Below are positions 6,674 through 12,079 of a stretch of 12,079 bases of DNA, piece after piece. Numbering within the stretch: the first letter of the stretch is position 1; every line of letters starts with the position of its first letter. The DNA is from CAWDMN01 sp963803155 (GTDB lineage Bacteria; Acidobacteriota; Terriglobia; Versatilivoradales; Versatilivoraceae). Both the position numbers and the translations under genes were made by a program. The stretch is from NCBI GenBank assembly GCA_963803155.1, contig CAWDMN010000020.1:1-12079 (forward strand), given 5' to 3'. The notes under the pieces were generated by a model, which saw nothing but the letters and a program-made list of their open reading frames with translations, was not told the DNA's origin and did not search any database.

Positions 6674-7363
6674 TCAAGCTTCTTCCGTGCCGATCCAACG
6701 ATAGACGACTGCGCCCAGCAGTGCACCAGCGATGGGGGCAAGCCAAAAAAGCCACAACTGCGCGACCGCCCAATCCCCGACAAACAGCGCCACTCCTGTG
6801 CTTCTGGCAGGATTCACGGATGTGTTGGTCACCGGAATGCTAATCAAATGGATCAAGGTGAGTCCCAGGCCGATGGCGATGGGAGCAAAGCCCTGCGGCG
6901 CCCGTTTATCGGTCGCCCCGAGAATGATGAGCAGGAACATCATCGTCATGACGACTTCTGTAATCAGCGCCGCGAGCAGTGAATAGCCGCCCGGAGAATG
7001 GGCTCCGTAGCCATTCGAGGCGAAACCGGCGGCGGTGCTAAATCCGGCCTTGCCACTGGCAATGAGAAAAAGGACGCCGCCGGCGACAATGCCGCCCAGC
7101 ACCTGGGCGATGATGTACGGCAAGAGCTTTTGTGCCGGAAAGCGTCCACCCGCCCATAATCCAACGGAAACAGCGGGGTTGAGATGACAACCGGAAATGT
7201 GTCCGATTGCGAAGGCCATGGTCAATACGGTGAGTCCGAAAGCCAGGGCTACTCCAAGCAAACCAATTCCGACATTGGGAAAAGCAGCGGCAATTACAGC
7301 GCTGCCACAACCGCCCAGCACCAGCCAAAAGGTCCCAAAGAACTCCGCACCATACTGTTTCAT
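6674..7363 (-). CDS. aqpZ: Aquaporin Z, water channel
   Basis: The protein has 229 residues, the normal size for AqpZ, with six membrane helices and two half-helices. Both NPA signatures are present: HLNPAVS (NPA at 62-64) and TSVNPARS (NPA at 184-186). The water-selective filter of E. coli AqpZ appears intact: Phe42, His172 in LIHLISIP, Thr181 and Arg187. The stretch LIHLISIPVTNTSVNPARST agrees almost exactly with the E. coli protein as I recall it, which argues for a water channel rather than a glycerol facilitator (those carry a larger loop with extra residues around NPA). It mediates rapid water flow across the inner membrane. The ATG at 7363 is chosen over a TTG one codon upstream because GAAAGGA ends 8 bases before it. 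An identical 11-base leader (GAAAGGACAAA) precedes the OmpA-type gene. With mscL in the same block, it suggests an osmotic-adaptation role. Confidence 0.95.
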   Translation of the reverse strand: MKQYGAEFFGTFWLVLGGCGSAVIAAAFPNVGIGLLGVALAFGLTVLTMAFAIGHISGCHLNPAVSVGLWAGGRFPAQKLLPYIIAQVLGGIVAGGVLFLIASGKAGFSTAAGFASNGYGAHSPGGYSLLAALITEVVMTMMFLLIILGATDKRAPQGFAPIAIGLGLTLIHLISIPVTNTSVNPARSTGVALFVGDWAVAQLWLFWLAPIAGALLGAVVYRWIGTEEA

Positions 7364-7661
7364 CAAATTTGTCCTTTCACTTTTAAAATTTGGATTTCAA
7401 ATCAGAGGGCAACCCCCTCCTTCTTGTCTGCCATTTACTGTTCAGGTTGTGAGAGTCTCAACAGACAAACGGAGCCTGCGCTGGCAGACAGAGGGATGGG
7501 CTCCATACCATCCGCTCTGAGGGCTGGTTGAATGAAACTGGTGTCCCGATAATTTCAAATGCTCAGGAAGCCTTGCCAGTCCCGCCGGTCACACATTCTA
7601 GGTCCGCCATCTTGCTCTTGGACAGCCTTCTCCTACTCTAGACGAGATTGCTCATGTCATG

Positions 7662-10265
7662 TTATTGATGTATGCGAACTGAGTTCACTATTTGCTGAAA
7701 AGTATTCTGGTATCCCGAAAAATCTTGGTCCGGGGCTTTAAGGATGATGAAGAGCAGACCTCCGGGCCGTCCCAGAGTGACCAGCCAATCCGTCTCACGG
7801 CCCCCCATGGGCGAGTCGTTAGAAAGGTACGCGGAAAGGGCCCGTTCGCCGCCGACACGAATCTCCTCGTGTTGTCGAACCACGCGCATGTTCCGATTCG
7901 ACTGCTGTAATCCTTGGACGAGCTTGTCAGTGGCCTCTTGCAAAGACATTGGAGAAGACGCTCTGAAGCGGTCAGACTGAAAAAGCCGACGGTCCTGTTG
8001 ATCGGAATCTGGTTCAAAAATGTTTACGATCGCGCCATAAGCCAGCGTCGCGTTGCCGTTGCCGTCGTTGACCAAACCACCACGCGGCGCAACGGTAAAT
8101 ACATCGCCCTGCCCGTAGACTTGCCAATTGTCCGGATACTCAATGTGCAAGGCGGAAGTCTCCGAAGATTTGAAACGGTTCGACGTCCTCTCGAGTGGTG
8201 TGACATTTTGAACAAAGGTCTGCATCCCCTTCAGATGTTGCTCGGCCGGAATGGAAACCATTTGATTCTCCGGTATAACCGCATCGTACGTGTTGCCCGC
8301 CCACGCATAACTGATACGAAGCGTCTTTGCCTCCATTTCAATGGGGTCTCCCCCCATGTACGCATTGGTGATCTGCAGATTCAAACGATCATTCTGCACC
8401 CGGGACTGGAGCAACTGACGAACGTCGATATATTTGTCTTTGGCTCCGTAGCTCGCCGTCAGAATTTGTAATCCAGATGTGTTGATCCGCACGGCGGCTT
8501 GCTGATCATTCAGCTGTTGCTCGGTTGGGATGGAGACTAATTGATTCTCTGGGATAGCTGCCTCGTAAGTTCTGCCCGCCCACGCATAGCTAACACGAAG
8601 CGTCTTTGCCTCCCTTTCAATGGGGTCTCCCCCCATGGAGGCATTGGTGACCGGCAGGTTCAAACGATCGTTCTGCACCCGGGATTGGAGCAGTTGACGA
8701 ACGTCGACAAATCGATCTTTGGCTCCGTAGTTCGCCGTCAAGATCTGCAATCCAGATGCGTCACTCCGCACGTAGGCCTGCTGATCATTCAGCTGTTGCT
8801 CGGTTGGGATGGAGATCATCTGATTCTCCAGGATAGCTGCTTCGTAAGTTCTGCCCGCCCATGCGTAGCTGATGCGAAGCGTCTTCTCCTCATTCGCAAT
8901 GGGGTCTCCCCCCATGGAGGCATTGGTGACCTGCAGGTTCAACCGATCGTCCTGCACTCGGGACTGGAGCAGCTGACGAACATCGGAGAATCGATCTTTT
9001 GCTCCGTAGTTTGCCGTTAGGATCTGCAACCCAGATGTGCCACTCCGCACGATGGCTAGCTGATCATTCAGCTGTTGTTCGGTTGGAATGGAAACCATTT
9101 GATTCTCAGGGATAGCCGCTTCATAAGTTCTACCCGCCCAGGCATAGCTGATGCGAAGCGTCTTCTCCTCATTCGCAATGGGGTCTCCCCCCATGGAAGC
9201 ATTGGTGACCTGCAGGTTCAATCGATTATTCTGCACCCGGGACTGGAGCAGTTGACGAATATCGGAAAAACGGTCTTTGGCGCCGTAACTCGCCGTCAGG
9301 ATCTGCAGGCTGGGTAAGCCCGACCTCTGGCGATTGACATTCGCAGTGTATCCCTGCGAACGTTGCACGCTGGCGTTTGCGGTGGGGGCTGAGCGTGATA
9401 GAAGAGATCGCTTTATATCCTGAAACGCGGGGGAGTCAATCTTCGAATCTCGCCGCGCTCCGCCGAGCATTCCGATCTCCTGATCCACACGTTCGATGCG
9501 GTGGTCAGGATTTGGGTGGCTGCTAAAGAATTCCAGAGGTTGTCCGCCCTTGTTTTCCGCTTGGATTTTTGTAAAGAATTGGGCCATGGCCCGCGGATCG
9601 TAACCAGAATCAAACAGGATTTGGGTACCCATGATATCTGCCTGACTTTCATCTGTTCGCGAGTATTTCAACAAAATGGAGTCTGTCGCAAATCCAGCGC
9701 CCAACTGCGCCAGTGCAGCTCCAACCGAATTGCTACCCAACACGCCACTCAAGATCCCAAGCGGCGCTTTTGCGACAGAGGCTTTGCTGGCCTGGTTGCT
9801 TCCGTGGCGGAGGGCCACGTGCGAGGTCTCATGTGCGATTACGCCAGCTAGTTGCGCTTCGTTGTCGGCTGCTTCAATCAGTCCACGGTTGACGTAAACA
9901 AATCCGCCGGGCAGAGCAAAAGCATTAATACTCCGGTCATTCACGCACTTAAACTGGTAGGGATATCGCTCGCCAGGTGCTTTACCTGCCAGGCTGCGCC
10001 CCAGATTGTTGAGATAATTGTCCACCCGCGCATCGTTGAGCAATTGCAATTTCTGCTCCGCGTCGCGCGAAACTTGCTGACCCATCTCTATATCCTGCTG
10101 TGGCGAAAACATGTTCCACCCGGGCTTTAACTGCGTGCGGGCGGCCCAAGTCGACGAAACACCTGCAAGAGTAAGTACCACCAGCAGCGACGCCGCATAT
10201 TGAAAACCTTGAGCGAATGGTCTGAGACCATCAGTTTTACAGCGACAACCATCATTTGCAGACAT
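7662..10265 (-). CDS. Secreted M48-family metalloprotease with four 93-residue repeats
   Basis: The protein has 867 residues. A signal peptide covers about residues 1-42, with a hydrophobic core near 24-38 (ASLLVVLTLAGVSS). The M48 peptidase domain spans about 50-270. It has the zinc motif HETSH (145-149), an ESQAD motif whose Glu206 is the expected third zinc ligand, and SSHPNPDHR, typical of BepA/LoiP-like periplasmic members. Four tandem repeats of exactly 93 residues start near 320, 413, 506 and 599. Each carries LQILTA.YGAKD...DVRQLLQSRVQ, then NRLNLQVTNASMGGDPI, KTLRISYAWAG and an ENQMVSIP end. The pattern resembles the DUF3395-like domain seen at the C-terminus of some DnaJ-related proteins (inference). 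A C-terminal 170-residue domain (about 701-867, IEYPDNWQVYG onwards) looks like a beta-rich PsbP/MOG-type fold. The probable role is outer-membrane or periplasmic protein quality control. The start is fixed by GGAGG five bases before this ATG. Confidence 0.92.
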   Translation of the reverse strand: MSANDGCRCKTDGLRPFAQGFQYAASLLVVLTLAGVSSTWAARTQLKPGWNMFSPQQDIEMGQQVSRDAEQKLQLLNDARVDNYLNNLGRSLAGKAPGERYPYQFKCVNDRSINAFALPGGFVYVNRGLIEAADNEAQLAGVIAHETSHVALRHGSNQASKASVAKAPLGILSGVLGSNSVGAALAQLGAGFATDSILLKYSRTDESQADIMGTQILFDSGYDPRAMAQFFTKIQAENKGGQPLEFFSSHPNPDHRIERVDQEIGMLGGARRDSKIDSPAFQDIKRSLLSRSAPTANASVQRSQGYTANVNRQRSGLPSLQILTASYGAKDRFSDIRQLLQSRVQNNRLNLQVTNASMGGDPIANEEKTLRISYAWAGRTYEAAIPENQMVSIPTEQQLNDQLAIVRSGTSGLQILTANYGAKDRFSDVRQLLQSRVQDDRLNLQVTNASMGGDPIANEEKTLRISYAWAGRTYEAAILENQMISIPTEQQLNDQQAYVRSDASGLQILTANYGAKDRFVDVRQLLQSRVQNDRLNLPVTNASMGGDPIEREAKTLRVSYAWAGRTYEAAIPENQLVSIPTEQQLNDQQAAVRINTSGLQILTASYGAKDKYIDVRQLLQSRVQNDRLNLQITNAYMGGDPIEMEAKTLRISYAWAGNTYDAVIPENQMVSIPAEQHLKGMQTFVQNVTPLERTSNRFKSSETSALHIEYPDNWQVYGQGDVFTVAPRGGLVNDGNGNATLAYGAIVNIFEPDSDQQDRRLFQSDRFRASSPMSLQEATDKLVQGLQQSNRNMRVVRQHEEIRVGGERALSAYLSNDSPMGGRETDWLVTLGRPGGLLFIILKAPDQDFSGYQNTFQQIVNSVRIHQ
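8226..9308 (-). repeat. Four tandem repeats of 279 bp within the M48 protease gene
   Basis: Unit boundaries fall at about 9308, 9029, 8750 and 8471, a period of exactly 279 bases (93 codons); the fourth unit loses similarity near 8226. Long stretches are identical at DNA level, such as the segment encoding NASMGGDPI (GGGGTCTCCCCCCATG on the plus strand, present in all four). The two middle units resemble their neighbours most. The exact period with no indels and the synonymous identity point to recent tandem duplication, with room for copy-number change by slippage or recombination. Confidence 0.9.
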
Positions 10266-10270
10266 CTGCA

Positions 10271-10275
10271 CCTCC
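10271..10275 (-). promoter_or_regulatory. Ribosome binding site deciding the M48 protease start
   Basis: GGAGG lies 5 bases before the ATG at 10263-10265. An upstream in-frame ATG at 10277 overlaps this site and has no ribosome site of its own, so the protein is taken to start at the second methionine (MSANDG). Confidence 0.7.
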
Positions 10276-10480
10276 ATTCAAAAGAGAATCCTGATCACTT
10301 CGGGTTGCACCCCATGAGAAGGATCCTCGGACGCTTCATCCACTTCAATTGGATGAGACCTGACCTCGAATGCGCCTGGATAATCAGGGCACATCATAGT
10401 CACGGCAAATCGGGAAGCAATTTATCGTTGCCCACAAAACACGCCCAGAGGCCGTTCCGGCTAGATGAATCGTTGCCCGG

Positions 10481-10514
10481 CTTGAGGGAGCCGAATGGCA
10501 CGGCTCCCCTCAAG
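10481..10514. terminator. Strong stem-loop between the lipoprotein and M48 genes
   Basis: CTTGAGGGAGCCG and CGGCTCCCCTCAAG pair as a stem of about 13 bp with one bulged base around a 7-base loop (AATGGCA). It lies about 25 bases after the lipoprotein stop. On the minus strand a T-rich tract (GTTTTTCT) precedes rather than follows the stem, so this is not a textbook intrinsic terminator. It may still end or stabilise the LysM-lipoprotein transcript. Confidence 0.5.
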
Positions 10515-10536
10515 AGAAAAACTAAACTGAGATGGC

Positions 10537-11130
10537 TTAGCCTTTGGCAGCGGCTGGCATGCGCATCCCCAGGTTGGTCATGATCTCAACCGCCTTGTCT
10601 TTCACGGTCTTGGCCTTGGCCATGGCATCGGCCAAATTGCCAGACTGGAATGCGCTTTGAGCATCGGTCCAAGTCTGCGTAATTTCAGAGAAACTTGACT
10701 TTACTCCGTCGAATTTGCCTTTATCAAGCCCGGCAGGCAGCTTCTTGCTTTTGGAGAGAATGTCCACCCGGCTCTTGATGGCTTCCACCATTTTGGGAAG
10801 GCCGAGGCTCATTTCGCTCCAGTTCTTAGTCAACTCTTCTTTTTTGGCAGCCACGGCGGCTACCAAATCATTGGCTTGGGGAGTTAAGTCTTTGGCTGAG
10901 TTTAAAGCCGCCAGATAATCCCCCTTGGCAAAGCTCTCTTTGGCGGCATTTAAGCCTGTCTCCACGGCCTGAGCTTGGTCAGGGATATATTTGAGGGCTT
11001 CCACTTTGACGGCATCATAGGCCGCTTCCGCTGCTTTAATTGCTTGTTCCGCAGGTCCTTTGCTGCTGGAGCAAGCGGTAAGCAACAGAACCACTGACAG
11101 AACAACGACTAGAGTCATCAGCTTCTTCAT
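10537..11130 (-). CDS. Helical lipoprotein of unknown function
   Basis: The protein has 197 residues. Positions 1-20 form a lipoprotein signal: MKKL, a hydrophobic core VVVLSVVLLL, and the lipobox LTAC with lipidated Cys20. The mature part is alpha-helical and rich in Ala, Lys and Glu (AIKAAEAAYDAVKVEALKY, AVETGLNAAKESFAKGDYLA, ALNSAKDL). A second similar segment is SAFQSGNLADAMAKAKTVKD. The paired pattern of sequential helices around FAKGDY..AL and FQSGNL..AM is reminiscent of tetratricopeptide-like helical hairpins, but I do not assign a family. There is no retention Asp after the Cys (it is followed by SSS), so outer-membrane sorting is likely. The ATG at 11130 has AGGAG 8 bases upstream; a further upstream frame start lacks this. 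It follows the LysM gene by 43 bases, so the two are probably one operon. A possible role is as an envelope scaffold beside the stress genes. Confidence 0.85.
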   Translation of the reverse strand: MKKLMTLVVVLSVVLLLTACSSSKGPAEQAIKAAEAAYDAVKVEALKYIPDQAQAVETGLNAAKESFAKGDYLAALNSAKDLTPQANDLVAAVAAKKEELTKNWSEMSLGLPKMVEAIKSRVDILSKSKKLPAGLDKGKFDGVKSSFSEITQTWTDAQSAFQSGNLADAMAKAKTVKDKAVEIMTNLGMRMPAAAKG

Positions 11131-11173
11131 CGAATTTTCTCCTGAAATAAAGTTGGATTTGGGATTTTTCAAT

Positions 11174-11380
11174 TTACGGAATCCTCAATTTTTGTCCCAC
11201 CTTGATCAAGTTTGGATCCTGTAGAGTGTCCCGATTGGCCTCAAAGATCTGCTGGTAAAGACTGGAATCCCCGTAATACTTTTGTGCAATCTTCGAAAGC
11301 GTGTCCCCTGGCTGCACTTCGTGCCACTGCGTGGCATCCCAGGCATCGGTAGGCGTCCCCGCCGCTGGTTCGTCGGTCAT
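11174..11380 (-). CDS. Small LysM-domain protein, Kbp/YgaU-like
   Basis: The protein has 68 residues and no signal peptide. An acidic, Ala/Thr-rich head of about 18 residues is followed by one complete LysM domain (WHEVQPGDTLSKIAQKYYGD, LYQQIFEANRD, LIKVGQKLRIP, about 19-68). The IFEANRDTL..P..I..GQ.LRIP wording is very close to the LysM half of E. coli Kbp (YgaU), a cytoplasmic K+-binding protein with BON plus LysM domains. Here the BON domain is absent. Lacking an export signal, it should act in the cytoplasm, like Kbp, rather than on peptidoglycan; a link to K+ or turgor is inference from similarity and from the mscL and aqpZ neighbours. A strong ribosome site (AAGGAGG, 5 bases before the ATG) suggests high expression. 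The downstream lipoprotein starts 43 bases after its stop. Alternatively it could be a phage-tail-like LysM, though no other phage genes are near. Confidence 0.88.
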   Translation of the reverse strand: MTDEPAAGTPTDAWDATQWHEVQPGDTLSKIAQKYYGDSSLYQQIFEANRDTLQDPNLIKVGQKLRIP

Positions 11381-11682
11381 GCTCTCCTCCTTTCGAAAAT
11401 GAGATTGGAAATTGTGATTTTAGTAAGCACACTCCTAAAGATATTGCGATGGCATTTCTTCAAAAGGGATTGGACTCTGTTACTTCGCACTGAACTTGGC
11501 CTTGTCTCCATTGCTTATTTTGAGCCACCAGTTTCCAGGTTTGTGATTTCCATGAGCCTTCCTTAATCCGCATTTCCGACTTGTCTTTCAGCCGGACGCT
11601 CTTTGTGCCGAGGTTCATCGAACAGAAACTCGTTCCCATGAGAAGTTCGCCCTATGGGGGTTCATCTTCAATAAATGGCTTT
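11381..11682. other. Intergenic region between mscL and the LysM gene
   Basis: About 300 bases without a gene I can support. The minus strand near 11384-11395 carries the LysM gene's ribosome site. TTGAAG occurs around 11460, but the spacing to any -10-like hexamer is poor. No RNA gene or strong terminator is apparent. An open frame on the plus strand crosses this gap but is mostly antisense to the LysM gene and has no coding character. Confidence 0.5.
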
Positions 11683-12079
11683 CTAATTCATCTGTCCAAT
11701 GGCGAGGTCGGCTGTGCAATACTTGCATTTCTTTGCCGCCAAGGGAATCGTTTCAGTGCAGCGAGGGCATTGTTTTGTAGGTGCGGGCGCCGGAGCCGGA
11801 GCTTCTTTGATCAAGGCTTTCATAATCATATAGACGCAGAATGCGATCACTACAAAGTCAACGATACTCCCGAAAAAGGTCCCATAAGAAAGAGCATTGA
11901 TGACTTCCTTGCCGTCGGGACCAACACTCCTGTTGAGAACGAATTTCGCGGCGCGCCATTCTCCTCCCGGTATCAACAAACTAATGAAGGGCATCAAGAT
12001 GTCCGCCACAAGAGACGAGACGACCTTCCCAATGGCGCCTCCCATGATGACTGCCACTGCCAGTCCCAACACTTGATTC
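11683..12079 (-). CDS. mscL: Large-conductance mechanosensitive channel with C-terminal zinc ribbon (5' end outside window)
   Basis: About 131 residues are visible; the first 12-15 lie beyond the window edge. The visible part opens with NQVLGLAVAVIMGGAIGKVV, the first membrane helix of MscL with its glycine gate, then VSSLVADILMPFISLLIPGG. A periplasmic loop follows, then the second helix YGTFFGSIVDFVVIAFCVYM and the cytoplasmic helix start IMKALIK. After that an Ala-Pro linker leads to a tail holding two CxxC pairs (CPRC and CKYC, 14 residues between them), a zinc-ribbon module like those in UPF0547-type proteins. Classical MscL ends in a short charged helix bundle instead. MscL is the inner-membrane release valve that opens at near-lytic tension during hypo-osmotic shock. 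The zinc ribbon may replace the helical bundle or recruit a partner (inference). The terminal valve sits at the start of the osmotic/envelope block. Confidence 0.93.
   Translation of the reverse strand, partial: NQVLGLAVAVIMGGAIGKVVSSLVADILMPFISLLIPGGEWRAAKFVLNRSVGPDGKEVINALSYGTFFGSIVDFVVIAFCVYMIMKALIKEAPAPAPAPTKQCPRCTETIPLAAKKCKYCTADLAIGQMN

Noticed and set aside
6189..6773. Minus-strand open frame of 194 codons
   Set aside because: It overlaps glsB and the end of aqpZ out of frame; both of those have clear family signatures and ribosome sites.
8226..9308. CRISPR-like periodicity
   Set aside because: The repeat unit is 279 bases, fully coding and continuous, with no short repeats separated by unique spacers and no cas genes.
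8541..9317. Plus-strand open frames with internal repetition
   Set aside because: They are the antisense of the 279-bp repeat array in the M48 gene; the apparent repeats are inherited from the real coding strand.

Overview
The window looks like a chromosomal segment from an environmental Gram-negative bacterium of roughly even base composition. The signs are a lipoprotein with a lipobox, an OmpA-type peptidoglycan-binding outer-membrane protein, a periplasmic M48 protease and AGGAG-type ribosome binding sites. No marker fixes the phylum. Combinations of PEGA-OmpA, M48 and small secreted proteins are common in Acidobacteriota, Verrucomicrobiota and Nitrospirota-like genomes, but that placement is only a guess. 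Every intact gene lies on the minus strand, so transcription runs from high to low coordinates.

Right two thirds (12079 down to 3688): an envelope and osmotic-stress block. In transcription order it holds mscL with a C-terminal zinc ribbon (cut by the window end), a 68-residue cytoplasmic LysM protein resembling the LysM part of the K+-binding protein Kbp, a helical lipoprotein, a large secreted M48 metalloprotease with four exact-period 93-residue repeats, the water channel aqpZ, a GlsB/YeaQ-type small membrane protein, a 95-residue secreted protein, and a PEGA/Ig-like/OmpA outer-membrane protein. Apart from the LysM-lipoprotein pair, the gaps are about 100-320 bases, so these are probably several short transcription units. 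The content fits turgor and envelope homeostasis: water channel, emergency release valve, K+ or turgor sensing, periplasmic quality control and a wall anchor.

Middle (3443 to 1220): a Gfo/Idh/MocA sugar-nucleotide-type oxidoreductase with an unusual QKP instead of EKP motif, an unrecognised 133-residue ORF, and an orphan single-domain response regulator.

Left end (1221 to 1): a graveyard. A 5'-truncated, frameshifted Tn3-family transposase fragment on the minus strand meets, at about base 370/371, a fragment of an Mrr-type restriction endonuclease on the plus strand. The Mrr fragment is broken by an in-frame TAA and has lost its 3' end.

The most noteworthy points are the Mrr/Tn3 junction, the recently duplicated repeat array in the M48 protease, and the clustering of osmotic/envelope genes. 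No clearly unprecedented system is demonstrable from the sequence alone.
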